A stretch of 64,000 bases of DNA from Onchidella celtica (Eukaryota; Mollusca; Gastropoda; Systellommatophora; Onchidiidae), in assembly GCA_963931925.1 (NCBI GenBank), contig OZ007582.1, forward strand, positions 24,586,224-24,650,223, written 5' to 3'. Shown here piece by piece: positions 12,148-24,700 of this stretch; the stretch's first letter is position 1; every line of letters begins with the position of its first letter. The notes beneath the pieces are model-generated. The model worked only from the letters and a program-made list of their open reading frames with translations, searched no databases and was not told where the DNA came from. A program made the position numbers and the translations under genes.

Positions 12148-13169
12148 AATAGAACCATAGATATAGTACACTAGATCGCTGAGCCAGCCAGCGGCCCACG
12201 CAACGAATTGAAAACGAGGCCGCCATTACGCTAAGCCTGAAGCTCGCCGATGCTGTACAGTCGTGCCAGCCAAGGAGTATAGCAGTAATGTTGCGGGCGT
12301 GCGTTGTTTTTTGTTTTCGGGAGAGGGGGGGGGGAGGGGGTTTACCATGTGTGAGTTTGCGAGACAATAATATACAAATCACTGTTCTAAATGCTCTTCA
12401 GAAGTTTTTGAGCATTGAAACAACTCATTATGAGACAGCTTTATACTTTCATAGTGCTATGTATATCGACCTTCAAAAAAAATAAATAAATAAATAAATG
12501 TTGAAAAAATTATCTACATCAACAATGTTAATCTTGGCGGAATTCAATTAAAATACATACCGCATATGCATTCAATGGGCTATACAACCCACCTCGCCCC
12601 ACCAAAAAACAAAACAAAACGACGCACAGTGATGTTTAAAAAACAATGGTTTGACCAGCTAGCGACTCATGATTTTGATGTCCACAGTCACCCATTCAAA
12701 AAAAGCAACATTTCAATAATGGAGAAAGGAATGAGACAGAGAGCCTTATTATCAGTTAATCCAACTGAATATCAGTCAAACGTGAAGAATGTATGGGGAC
12801 GACACACCCACGGGACACAGTATTTCTTGAAAGAAAGAAGAAGAGGTACAGAAGGAAAGATGGAAATCAGTAAACAGTTTGATGGAAGGAGGAGAGGTAA
12901 CACATATACATCCTGTTAAAAAAGCAAACTCCACACGCTGTCGTATGTTTCACAGTAAGGATAGTCTACATCTCTTGAGGACGTTAAATGAAACATTCAC
13001 TTTTGTAACACTAATAACTCGGGTCGCAAGAGAAATTGCAAGTCCACATATAGAGTAATTTTCTATTCAGGTTTAACAAGGAACCAAGAAACAATAAATA
13101 CATAAAATTGTACTCACCACCGGTGTTCATGTATTCCAAGACGGGGATGAGGAGCAGCACAAAAAAAAA

Positions 13170-13964
13170 CTACTGTCCACTAAACAGTACCAACTTGTTC
13201 AGTTTCATCCTCTTGGCTGCTTTGCCTCCAAGGATCATTCTCTGTTGGTGCAATTTGCCAGCCTTAAAGAGTCTCATCCGCAAGTAGTAAGATGCCACAC
13301 TTTTGATGAGGCTAGTGATGTGGTCCTCCTCTACAATCATCTCGTGGTCATAGAAATGATCCCGCAGAGATGGGAATAGATCAAAATATTTCTCCTTTAC
13401 ATATGTGAGGACGAGGTTTTGAATCTGGACATCAATGAATTTCTTGTGTGGCAAGGTCTGCATGACATCTGGGCTAGGCATCACAACCCTGAATGCTTTT
13501 TCTGTTGCCAACAAAAGCTGCACAACACCGTCGGAAGGGCATACAAGACCGCCTTGATCTCTTCTCCTCAGAAAGGAGAAACGAATATCTTCCGGAGTTT
13601 CCGCACATGTCAAGGCAGCCCTGCAATCTGAACATTTTATTTTTGGAATCAGACGTGCGCACACAAATCCTGCTGTGTAGGTCAAGCATGAGTATCTCCA
13701 CTCATTATCCGGGAGTGTAAAGGTGGACTCAAGCCTGTCAACCGCAGCAGCAAACATGTCATCCTGTGAGAAATCAGGCAGGTTTTGGGGTTTTGCCGGT
13801 GCCTTCAAAAGAAAACAGTCCAACTGCAACTCCTCTGTGCCATCCAGTTGAAGGCAATTAGCATACTGGGATGCTTTCACATCATTCTGAATCATGAGTG
13901 TGCGAACTGAAGCCCGAAACTGTTGTGCAGTTGGGTTGTTATTCCACCCATTTCTTTGACGAAT
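13170..13964 (-). CDS. P-element/THAP9-like transposase, C-terminal exon only
   Basis: One open reading frame of 264 residues follows a canonical acceptor (TTTCAG at 13965-13970). It begins IRQRNGWNNNPTAQQF, which resembles the R.GG.NDNP.P.QF segment of P-type transposases. Further on are YTAGFV, a KCSDCRAALT cysteine pair and DQGGLVCPSDGVVQLLLATE, matching the conserved C-terminal region of P transposase and THAP9. It ends in a basic tail, KAAKRMKLNKL. The N-terminal THAP DNA-binding domain and the acidic catalytic residues would lie upstream and are absent. The frame itself is open, so decay seems to be by deletion. It probably has no activity alone. Confidence 0.8.
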   Translation of the reverse strand: MRQRNGWNNNPTAQQFRASVRTLMIQNDVKASQYANCLQLDGTEELQLDCFLLKAPAKPQNLPDFSQDDMFAAAVDRLESTFTLPDNEWRYSCLTYTAGFVCARLIPKIKCSDCRAALTCAETPEDIRFSFLRRRDQGGLVCPSDGVVQLLLATEKAFRVVMPSPDVMQTLPHKKFIDVQIQNLVLTYVKEKYFDLFPSLRDHFYDHEMIVEEDHITSLIKSVASYYLRMRLFKAGKLHQQRMILGGKAAKRMKLNKLVLFSGQ

Positions 13965-14899
13965 CTGAAATAAATGAATAAATTAATAATTTCCATTCGA
14001 TAAAATACAGGTAAATTTTTCTCTAAACAATAAAATCTTCAAAAAAACTTTCTGCAAGTGATTACTATAGAGTAGAATAGATACATTTGCCTGAGCAATG
14101 GTCCAAACAGCATTCTCTTTTCAATTTCCAGATGGCAAAGAATACATGTGGCAGCCTTAATATCCACAATGAGCGTGCATGACTTCTGAATTTTGCTATC
14201 CCAAAAAGAACCTGGAGTTCAGTCCTACCCACCATAGCATCAGAGGTATAAAAAAGATTATGGACATTTTATGCTGCTTTGGTATGTTTCGAAAACACGA
14301 ATCCTTACCTTTCAGAGGACTGCAAACACTAGAGCACAATTATAATTTATCTATAATCAGGATCACACTAAAAAGACAGATCTCTTCTTGTAAATAGTGC
14401 TTGGAATTTTCCCAGAATTTTGCAATTATGTTGGTTAATTAAATTATTATCAGTTTCCTCTGGTCAGCATTATTTGCAAGATCTTGTAAATGCTACTTTG
14501 TTTCTGATTATCTCTGTCTCAGCAGACTATCAGATCAACAGACTTAGTCTTTTGTCCTGTTTTACAAACTCTAGATCTATTTTTTTTTAAATATAATAGG
14601 CCTATATATCTTCATAGTTAACACTGACTGACTGAGGAACAGCTACACTATCAGTATTAAGTCTATTTCACATATGAATTTCATCCTTGCCTCTATCACC
14701 TACTGTGCTAGCTCTTCATAATGGGCCTTTTTAATTGCTTACATAGCTACCCAAAGCAAATGTAATTGTAAGCACACCTCTCTTAACTTTTTTTTCCCTC
14801 AGTAGCCTACTCATATTCATCACTGAGCATCAATTGACATCAGACATTAATGTACTGTGCCAGATGTCCGGGCTGAGAATAATAAGTTGCACAGCCAAA

Positions 14900-15400
14900 A
14901 CAGAAGTTACGAAAGCAGTTCAAGAAACGAAATCTGATTAGCCAAACCACACTAGCTGTTCTGTTATCAATACCGTTATATAGCATTAGCAGACAGTGAT
15001 GCTGACTGCTGTACTTGGGTCAATGACGCCACGCTATTGACAAGCATGGGAAGCTGACAGAGTCCAGCAGGCTATCAAAAAAAGAGAACGGCGCAAGAAA
15101 AGGCCCAGTGGTACTGAACCAACGGAGCACTCTTGTCATTTATGCGGAAGGGTCTGCAGGGCAAAAATAGGACTTATCAGTCACATGAGAAGCCATAAGT
15201 CATGAAAGAACAGTCTTTCCATTCTGTCCTCTGTGTCCTTTAGTTCTCTTTATTGTCCATGTGTTGAAATTCTCAACAATTTCTGTTCTTTATTCCTCTG
15301 GTGTTGTTAAGGTCATCATCATACCTGATGGACGAACTATTATTATTTTATTATTGACTGCTAGCGGTACGCGAGCCTGTTCCTCATTAAATTTGCAATA
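14900..15400 (+). mobile_element. LINE 3'-end fragment inside the P-like element
   Basis: From about 15050 to 15205 the + strand encodes the tail of a non-LTR retrotransposon protein, ending in a C2H2 finger (CHLCGRVCRAKIGLISHMRS). That finger form is common at the C-terminus of invertebrate LINE ORF2. The 3' UTR runs to ATTATTATTTTATTATT near 15340-15357, a simple-repeat tail. The left boundary is uncertain. It is 5'-truncated and lies opposite to the transposase exon. Confidence 0.65.
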
Positions 15401-16361
15401 AACTAACACAAACTTTTGACAAACAACATCAGAAAGCCATTCTCATATAATATGGATCTAGTCTATATAAAAAATCTTGCCAGGCCCATTGTATTCGGTT
15501 AATTGCACCCACATAAATCTAGATCTAGATTAGATCATAGCGGTCAATGACGCGCTGCTACTGCTGGCAGAACGAGAGCCTGTTCCTCACTAACTTTGCA
15601 ACAAACAGACTAAAACTCTTGGTAAACAAGATAATAAAACCAATCAAATAAATATCTTGTGATTCCTTACCTTACAAATTGTCAGCTGGAGTTTGCAGTC
15701 GATCTTGAAACAATAACGATGTCAAAAAAAAACGAAAGTGAAACTGCACAGGAAGAGTACGCCGTCTGCTGTTTATCAGGCTTAAACAATGGCGGCCGGA
15801 CTTCCTGGGAAGCGTCGGTTTCCTTTCCACCGACCAATGAGAGTCGGCGATCTAGTGTACTATACCTATGAATAGAACTACCGACTTCGCCGACAAGTAT
15901 GAAACTCGGCAAAGGCCAGAATTATTTTTGCCTTGGGGGTATCTTTTATGCACCCCCGCTAAGCCCTGCACAACTTTGAAAGCTGACCTCCACCCTGGTA
16001 ACCTCCAATACGGAACATATTCTATCCGGTGGTTACTTTTAGATTTGAGGTGACCACGAACACATAAAGAAAAAAGATAACATCCCGACTAGAAGACACC
16101 TGCTGGTATTGTACCGTAAACAACCGAATTTTTCACCCTTTGTTATCGGCCAAGATAGGTTGTTTTTTTTTTTTTATGTAACTTTCTGAAGAAAACATTT
16201 TTATTTCCAACTCTACGACTATGACTGTCAAAAGAATTACCTCTAAAGGCACATTGAAGGAGTGAGGTGTGGAAAATTTGGCCGTTATTGATCAACGCAC
16301 GCCGAACATGCGCGTCAAACTGTGAATCCGTAATACACTCTGTCCAGTGGAGCGAACTAAA

Positions 16362-16397
16362 AGCCAAGACCCACTAGTTCCCTAGTGGGTCTTGGCT
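16362..16397. repeat. Perfect hairpin, 16-bp arms
   Basis: Arms AGCCAAGACCCACTAG and its exact complement are separated by the loop TTCC. No T-run follows and no gene ends nearby, so it is not read as a terminator. Confidence 0.85.
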
Positions 16398-16454
16398 AAA
16401 AGCAAAGATACATGATTGTACTACATGTATGATAAGATGAGGCGGCTAGTGCTG

Positions 16455-16815
16455 CTAGCGAGCACAGATTTCGCACCGCCACTTAGCGGCAAACGAAGTC
16501 ATGAAAGTGCCATATTTTACAAAGCAAAATAGGGAAAATGTTGAATTTTGTTCACCATTCATCTATCGCTATAGGCCTTGATTGGCATCACTTATTGTGG
16601 AATTATAACCTCAATCGCTGTGGGAAAACTGTTTTTTTTTTTTTTTTTGTAGACGCAGTAGCACTGTCACGTCATAAACTTACCGTTATATATCAAGCAT
16701 TCTTTTCATATTATGCGCGATGGGCCCTGCCCCCGATCAGTGCTGAAATTGTGCTCACGGTTTTTTTTAATTTGTGCGAAGAAGACAGACATCTTATCGT
16801 TTCTAGTATCTTTGC
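16455..16815 (+). repeat. Dispersed repeat, copy 1
   Basis: The segment from cacagatttcgcaccgccac through ttatcgtttctagtatcttt matches 55181-55565 in the same orientation with scattered differences and small indels. It includes tattgtggaattata and aatcgctgtgggaaaact. No coding function is evident; probably a non-autonomous mobile element. Confidence 0.75.
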
Positions 16816-17633
16816 TATAAGACAAATGGTTTCATTTTCATTTCTCTCAATTTAAATTAACATTTAAAGGTATTTTTTAATTCATTGTGCCTCTCTTTCT
16901 CTCTCTCTCTCCCTTTCTCTCTCTCTCTCTCTCATAGAAATGTGTTTTGTTTGCAGCAAATGCACCAAGTTAACTAAACTAATAGGAACATTATAAAGTA
17001 CAATAACAGAGTACGGTATTATATGAGTGGACTTGACACATGTAGTGAATAATAATAATATCAACGATTTTGATGATGGTATTGTGTAGTAGTTGTATTA
17101 CTGGTAACATTGATACTATTGACAACTAATTGTAACCACTACTGCAGCTACTATTACTACTACATGTATTACCACCACCATCACCACTGCTACTGACGAT
17201 GATAATAATAATAATAATAATAAGTATAGTTCCCATAATGGAACTAGGCCCATGCGTATCTTTGGAGAAAAGGTTCCAAAAGTACTCAGCTTTTGACAGC
17301 TCTATGACAGCTGGTTGATAAGATGTAAGTTAGCTTGCCAGTTTACGTGGACATAATTTTGCATGTAGACGCGGGGCCCTTAGCCTTGGCCAAAGATTGC
17401 CTTGGCGCACTCTGGCTGATTTTGATAGCCCCACGAAAACTGGGTTTCCATGTGTACGGAAGCGGAACCGAAGACAACCCTTCAAGTAGTGAAATAGAAA
17501 GAATGTTTTCATGTGTGCGGAAATGTCGTTTCCGTACACACGGAAACACTAGGCCTACATGTATGTCCTTTTATTACCTGATGAATTTTTGCCCTTTCCG
17601 TTTCCTTACTCATGAAAACACAATGTTACCAGA

Positions 17634-17721
17634 GGTGATGTCACGTTTCAGTGAGATCCAACTACATGTAGTATGTAGTTGGCTGGTGCTTGAAGTCTCA
17701 TTGAAACTTCATGATGTCACC
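17634..17721. repeat. 88-bp imperfect hairpin
   Basis: The two ends read GGTGATGTCA and TGATGTCACC. The inverted match continues inward through TTTCA(G/A)TGAGA to a central CCAACTACATGTAGTATGTAGTTGG. It is MITE-like in form, but no second copy was noticed in this window. Confidence 0.65.
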
Positions 17722-18054
17722 ACCCAACCAGTCGGCCGATCAGAGGCAGCTGGTAGGCGCTATAAGGCTTACATTTTGATAGGCGCCCACCTGCCGAACC
17801 AGAATTTGCTGTAAAAATTGAAGATGCCCTCCTTTCAACCTGAGGAAGGTTAAATTCTTTTTCAGATTTCGAGACTTGAAGTGATGGAGAAGTAAACGTA
17901 TGTTCTTGAGTCTGCTGCATCAGCACATGCACCTATTCATTCAGCTATGGTCCTTGCAGTTCAAAGACAGATAGTTACTGATGGATTAAATTGTATTATT
18001 GGCACTCAAGATGAGAAGAAGAACGGGGCGGAAGAGGGGGGGGGGCGGAAGAGA

Positions 18055-18061
18055 CAGAGAC

Positions 18062-18098
<37 letters not shown>

Positions 18099-18100
18099 AA
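18055..18100. repeat. (GA)n microsatellite
   Basis: GA-rich run following an A/G-rich purine tract; overlapping frames are RE-repeat artefacts. Confidence 0.9.
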
Positions 18101-18125
18101 TCGCATATGGCACAGACTAAGTGTA

Positions 18126-18207
18126 GCCTACATTATAATTTATATCAGTATCATGGAGACTTGTCTAATTTCGATCATGTATTTTATTGACCACAGAAGC
18201 GGATGTA
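18126..18207. repeat. 82-bp dispersed repeat, copy 2
   Basis: Near-identical to 9767-9848. The flanks differ, so both are short insertions or fragments of one family. Confidence 0.8.
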
Positions 18208-18592
18208 ATCACTGACTCATTCAATCGTCATCACATTCAGGACAAACAAATGGATCATCATCATCTGACTCTAAATAAACTGTCATAATCCTCAAGCGCC
18301 CACTTCTGACACTCCTGTGGGCCTAGGCGTACCGGTATGGGCCTCATCCGGGTTGATTATTTGCTTTTGATTTTGGAAAAGTGACACACACATAATGCTA
18401 CCCATTTATGAAAACCAGGATTGTAAAAAATAATTTATCATAGTGTGGTTATATCATGCTTTAGCTGCACTGAGTTGGTCGGTTCATTATTTTTGGGATT
18501 CTTCTCAGTATTTTGGGGGGGGAGGGGGGGGGGGTTTGCCACAAAAGCGACCTCTCGCAGGCAAGGCTCAGGGCTAGAAATAGTTCGATAAG

Positions 18593-18602
18593 GTCACGTG
18601 AA
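18593..18602. promoter_or_regulatory. CACGTG E-box (CLEAR-like) just upstream of HRG1
   Basis: GTCACGTGAA lies about 18 bp before the HRG1 start codon. In vertebrates the palindrome GTCACGTGAC is the CLEAR element bound by TFEB/TFE3 at lysosomal genes, and HRG1 is an endolysosomal protein. Function here is inference from one motif. Another CACGTG-bearing repeat family occurs elsewhere in the window, so chance or TE origin is possible. Confidence 0.35.
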
Positions 18603-18619
18603 CATTGAATATTTTCAAA

Positions 18620-18776
18620 ATGACGGACAATGTGGAAGTCGTCTACGTTACCAACTTCTCTATTAATGCACGACTTATCATGAGCAGTGTTGGTATTTTG
18701 GTCGGCGTGTCGGTTTTTTGTGTCTTTTCATTCCATTACCACAATTACAACGCAGGATTTTGGGGCCTTGGCTCAG
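18620..18776 (+). CDS. slc48a1: HRG1 exon 1
   Basis: Encodes residues 1-52: a short N-terminus, helix 1 (LIMSSVGILVGVSVFCVFSF) and the start of helix 2. The donor is TCAG|GTAATA. No other in-frame ATG precedes it within the local open frame. Confidence 0.88.
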
Positions 18777-21700
18777 GTAATATCCAAGTCTTGATAACGA
18801 TTTAATCATAAATAGACTAGATCTAGATATTATATCTAGGCCTAGATCTAGATCTAGATTCTAGATCTATTCCTTGATCTAGGGCCAAGCCTGAGATGAA
18901 GTTGTAACCATCAGTGCTTTTCATACAGGATGAAATAAAAAGTTATGAGCATGTGTTAATTTTTTAAAGAAAATTGAAACAGGTAGAGATCTAGATCTAG
19001 ATTCTAGGGAAAAAAAGGCTTCCTTGGAACACTGGATCAGAAACTTCAGAGAGTGAGAAAAAGAGATCACTCAACTGACTCAAGAAAATGTAGGCCAATA
19101 GGCCTAGGCCTACATTTTGAAGATTTCTTTTTCTATCTGTTAGAATATTATAATATTTCCATATTATTGTGTGTGGTGAATGCCCTCCCCAGATTCAAGG
19201 AATGAGCAGTTTCAGATGATCAGATGTTTTATGGTTTTTTAATAGGTTTTTGCAAAGACATCAGGCTACATGTAATAGTAATAGACTAATAGTAGGCCCT
19301 ACTAATACTGCAGGTTTTAAAACTGAATTTTTAAAATATTTCAAAAATTTTAACTTTGTTGTAATTCTAAAGGTTTAGCAGCAGCTCTTGCATTTGCTGT
19401 GACTGTTGGGTACAAAAAGCATGTATGGGACTCAAAGCCACTGCGTCTGAGAGTCTTGATGTTAACCGGTTGTTTTATACAGCTGGCTGGAGTTTGCGGC
19501 TTTGTGGCATATCTCGTGCTGGCCATCTCAAAGAATCAAGGTTTGTGGTACCATAGAAACATTCTTTGCAATTATTTCATTTTCAGTGTTAGTAGGTAGT
19601 CTATACTGATTTTTGGTCCATTCCATGTCCAAAGAAACTGGAGGTCAATTTTCAAATTTCAACACATGAATTCAAAACCCATTTTTATTGGTTCTTATAC
19701 ATCTGAAGTCTCAGGAAATAATGGGTGCTGTGATTTGTACTTAGTTTTCATTTTTTTTCGGGGCCATAACAATCACATACAATTGAAAATTCAAATAAGA
19801 AATAAAAGTGGTATTTTGAATGTCAGTTTATTGAAAGAAAAATTCTTCTTTTATTCAATTTATTTTCACTATTACGTTCCAGCATAATCATTTTCCAAAT
19901 ACATGAAGAAAAAATCCATAAAAAATATTGTTTAATCTCCATTTAGAACATTGATCAATGTCTAAACTGCTGGTGACACATGTGACAAAAATAACACAAA
20001 AGTTAACATCAAAACCTCATTATTGAACCAAAACAGATCAAACCTTCAGAAAGTCATTCTCTTAGGGTCGTCTAATGATGACTAAAAAGCTAGTAACACT
20101 GAACAAACACGTATGCAGCAATCGAGGGTGTGACTGACACACGTGACGTTTTCACAAGGTGACACACGTGATGATTTATGTGACACAAGCAATTCAGGCC
20201 AATGAAAAGCTTTCTTCAAATCTGAATTGGTCCCTATGGCCTACAGGGATTGGGGGAGATATCTTTCTGATGATGTCAGAGATCTTGTAAAAAATCTGAT
20301 CAGGTTTTTCAGGCTACTTCCAGTTTTGCTGGATAGAGCGTTGCATCACTGAAACCTGCACATCATCTCTTCCAATGGATATGACCTCTCCAGGGTAGAT
20401 TTTTTATTCATATATGTAATGAGAACCCAATCACCAACTTGTAAGCCAAACAAATCAGACTCTGTGGCCAAGACAAAACTGGTTTGGTTCAAGGGCTCTG
20501 AGCCATGTTTCAACTCAATTTCTGAAAGATAGTTTGCATTGACCCAACATGCAGGAGATGCAATGCACTTTTGAAATGCCAGGGATGGCAGGTACATCTT
20601 CCCATAGTTTAGGACTTATCCCATCAATTCCTTCCTCCAAGACCTCAATGACTTGGATATTTGCCAAATGCTGTTTTGCAGTCATGACAAAATCCGAGAC
20701 ATTTTGGACAATTACATCATTTTTCTTACTGAGTACTTGTTGTCTGACAACTGATTTCACCTTCCCGCCAATGCCGTCAACAACACCTTTGCCATGGGAA
20801 GTTGCAAAGAACTTCCACTCGGTCGGGCATTGCAAAGTTTTGTTAATTTCTGAAAGGATTTGCAATGAGTACCTGTTTTTAAATTCTGATGTGGCCCATC
20901 AGTGTAAAGAATGAATTTGTTTACAGTGTCAGAACCCTTCAACATGTCAGCTATTTTCATCAGAGAAGTGAACACTGTATCTTTTCCTTTGTCTTTGTGG
21001 TTTGTGGCAAAAACCATAGATTTGCATGTCATAGTTTTCTGATAGATAGCAACTGTAAAGAGATGCACAGATTGTCTTGACCACAGAGCTGATTGTATTT
21101 CATTCTGATATGAACAACTATAGGCCATAGCAAAGACACATTGGCAGACAGTGACATTTGGATTATCTTTGTCTTGTTGGAAGGCATTTGCCTGGATATG
21201 CTTGATTCTATGCTTGATTCTAACATGTTCTTGAAATGCTCCTCAGTCTTCAAAGACCAAATCAAGAAGCTCACCATCGCAAGTTTGATGGAGAGCTACA
21301 TGAATCCTTCCAGAGCATTCTTCCTTTTCCCACATCTTCCAGGCAACAGTCTCACTCAAATCAATTTGATCTTTCACTTCCTCTCTATACAACTGACCCC
21401 CTTTGCAATCCTCATAATTTGCCTTTCCAACAATCACTTTCATATGTTGCACCTTCACACAAATATTTTGACCAAAATGCAATGGGAAGATATTCATGGG
21501 TCAAGGCACTGAGTTTCAATTTGAAATTCTCATGAACTTTGCATTGAAACTGATCTTCTGGTGTGTGTTTCAAAGGCAAAACATTCACTGGTCTGAATGA
21601 AGCAAACTTGCTAAACCCAATCTGAACATCAGGATGTAATTTTGAACAAGGCATAAAGAAAGGGATGTAGTATAAGAGAAACAAACACTAGTTAGATTGA

Positions 21701-24700
21701 TGTAACTGAAGTGACCAAAATTGCTGTTTCTGTTAATTGTGACACACGCACCGCTTTTTTGACACCCTCCCACCAAGCTATCGTTGTGCCAAATTTAAAA
21801 TGTCAAAATGGTAAAGCAGAAAAGTTGGAGAAGATCCTAAACAAAAGCTGGAAGGGTGTTTTGGTGAATTTGAAATGAATGGTGCAATTTTACTCTGTTT
21901 TAAAAGGAAAAATCCAGTATCGTGACACACGTGACATGGAATGTGTCACGAGCCGCATGAGCTCCTTTTTTCTGTTAGTCATGGGTTGGGTTTATTTTGG
22001 GAGAATATGAAACGCGTTTAGCTATTAATCGAGCCACGGATTTCGTGATGAGGGATGTGTGAGTGAAGTTTGTAAACATTAAGTTAACCCTTTGATTTTG
22101 GTGTGTGTGTGAGATTTTCTTGTTTACATAGTAGGATTGTAGAAGTTCGAGCGTAGGTTTTTGAGTTGTGTACATATCCTTTTGAGAAAGCAGTTAGGGT
22201 TAACTGAAAGACAATCTTGTGTTTGTCGTGGCTAGGTCCTTGATCGTCCAATCGGGAGGGAGACCCTTAGTAACCATCGGGGGGTATAAAAGCTAACACA
22301 CGTACTAAGATCAGTGGATTCATATTTCGAGCATTTGACGAAAGGACGAGTCACGGGGGCCTCCTACCTGAGTGGAGATGACAGACAGAAAGATTCGCAC
22401 TGTGAGAGACCTGGACAGTGACGAAGCCTCTGTGCACCAGGCTTAAGTGTGCACACCGCTTACATTGGACTCTCTCGCTCGCAAAACCATAGCGAGCGAG
22501 GAAATGGTGAGATCCCTCGTATGTGTTCGTGCCAGGAACTGTGACAGTTTTTCCGTCACCCCATTGTGACGAAGAGGAGGACATTGATTATATTTTTACT
22601 AGATGTGTAATGAGCTGTTAGATTGTGTTTGAGATTGAACCATGTTCATTTCCCAGCTGTATACACGTACTTCTTAGTGTGGAGCAGCATAGATATTTTG
22701 TAAAATGTATTCCTGTGAAAATAATTAGTGAGTGCTACTACGGTTTATGAGTCAGTCCATTTCTGATTAGGTGCTATTACTGATTGTATGAAAGCGAGAC
22801 CGACCAAATTGAATTTGTTTACACCGGTGTCCTTTAGGAACCGTAGTCCTGGATAGGCGCACTTAAAGAGTGCATAGGACAATACTTTCTTTCCATACCC
22901 TATTTTAGATAGACTTGCTGGACTTTCTGTAGTCGACGACATTTATGTATATCTATGATTGTGATTACCGTAAATTATGCAGTGGAATGTTGTATTATGA
23001 TTATATGGCCCGTCAGGCCTGAACATCAGTAATCCTGTGTTTCTTAGTTATTGAGGTATGAATGTTTCGGGTGTGAGTCAACGAGCCGTGTTCACAGCTA
23101 CTATATCCACTATATCCCACCTCTGACAGAATGGGCTTTTTATCGTAACTCACCAGTTATCGTCTAATCTGACAGAGCTCGATTTTCTAAGAATTTTGAT
23201 ACCAAATTTATTATTCTGGCTTAAAAGTTAAATGCTTTGAAAGTTTTCAAAAGTGAAAAAACACCTCAAATTTGCTACCATTTGCGAATTGCATGATAGT
23301 ATGATAGTCCTAAAGTAACAGTTGATTGAGTTATGGCGTTGAAAATTCTTAGTTTCCATGTCAAGAGGGTGTACATCACACTCAATTTTTTTCGAGGGGT
23401 ACAGATATATAGTTGACTCCACATAAAATGAAGTCGCTTAATGTGATCTTCTTTTTGTGTGATGTTTTTCTTTTATCCCTTCCCCAATGCCTCATTTCTG
23501 TGGGGAAAAAGCGCTTAATATGACATCTTTCTATCCGTCGTTACTCTTTGCGTGATCTCATTTTGAAGTCCCAAAGAGGAAAAAAAAATGCTTAGGATGA
23601 TTTTCCTAAAACGTGTCATGGTCAAAATATACGCCGTCATCTTTCATAATCGTTGTTTCGCTACAGCTTGTACCTGCCATTGTTCTGTGTCTGCCTGGCC
23701 ATGCTTACACCTGTTATGTCACCTACCCAGCATGCGCCCGAAGTGCCATGCGTACGTCTGGATGTGGTCGCTTTGTCCATGAGTATAGGATTTTACGAAT
23801 TTTAATCTGCTGGCATCACCGATTCCTCGCACTCTCGCGAGCTCAAATAAGTTGTCATGTGTTATTCATCAAGTGGATCGATAATGCAGTATAATAGTAT
23901 CAGTAAATGGTGCATCAGATGTCGTAAGATTCACACTCACAGGGCCACCGATTTTACTCAGGTCAGGCATTGAGAGCGGAGGTTACAATAGGCAGAAAGA
24001 GCAACGGGTTACCCACGAGGAGGTACCGTAACATGTGTGGCCACAATTTTTGAACTTTTTTTTAAAACTACGCAATAGGGATTCAATCGTTTTTATGGGA
24101 CACGGAGCAAAGACAATCGGCGCCAGCAAGTCCACGAAGGTGTCAAATACCATTGTCACCGCAGATGGGCGATGTTTATTGTGTTAGTTTAGGCTCAGTA
24201 CTACATGATGCGAGTGTGACCAGCGGGAGGGTCTTGTATGATATATATATATTCACATTTAAATAAATAATGCAGTGCAGCCCAAGTAAACCGAACTTTG
24301 GTAATTCGAGTTTCTGCTAAATAGAGGTGATTTTGACATGAGGTTTTTTTCTTTCTTTATCTCTATTAAACATTTACTGCTAATTCGAGTTCGAACTGCC
24401 CCAATTCTGATAAATAGAGCTGATCGAGGGCTCTCATCCTCCATCAACTCACAATGTAAGTTAATGTAACTTCTGATTTCCAGCCCCGTGGCCGTGAAAA
24501 CCAGTTTCCATAAACACGCTGACACAGGCCTGTTCAGCAACTCTTTATTCTTACAGTCTTAGCAGCTATTGAGGGGGAGGCCAAAAATGATGCAATGAGT
24601 AGGTTGCAGAGCCTTCCTCTTACGTGTCTGTCCTGACCAAGCGAGAAACATGCCCAGATGGTGGCAACATGATTCTGCCCGGATGACCAATTATACTAAC

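Larger units (their letters stand above)
12156..15870 (-). mobile_element. P-superfamily DNA transposon, internally deleted
   Basis: The ends are inverted repeats of 24 bp with one mismatch: CATAG(A/G)TATAGTACACTAG and on to ATCGC. Each end is flanked by the 8-bp duplication AATAGAAC (12148-12155 and 15871-15878). An 8-bp TSD, CA-starting TIRs and a P/THAP9-like C-terminal exon together indicate the P superfamily. At 3.7 kb it holds only one transposase exon; the THAP and catalytic parts are not found, so it should be non-autonomous. A LINE 3' end is inserted in it. A splice-donor-like GTAAGG near 15670 follows the right (5') end. Confidence 0.85.
15879..18592. other. Repeat-rich upstream region of the HRG1 gene; no gene seen
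   Basis: This stretch holds a piece of the 3.8-kb repeat A in inverse orientation (16078-16125), a 16-bp-arm hairpin, one copy of a dispersed repeat, CT and GA microsatellites, ATA/TAC-rich trinucleotide runs (about 17150-17222), three copies of a TTTCCRTGTGTRCGGAAA motif (17445-17545) and an 88-bp hairpin. The longest open frames pass through the repeats and look non-coding. Confidence 0.5.

Noticed and set aside
12566-12919. 117-codon + ORF inside the P-like element
   Set aside because: Antisense side of the transposon, lysine/asparagine-rich, with no recognisable motif.
16362-16397. Bacterial-type terminator
   Set aside because: The hairpin lacks a following T-run and the region is eukaryotic intergenic DNA.
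17335-17814. 159-codon + ORF
   Set aside because: Crosses the 88-bp hairpin and the repeated CGGAAA motifs; apparent RFRTHGN zinc-finger-like words come from the DNA repeat, with no proper C2H2 spacing.
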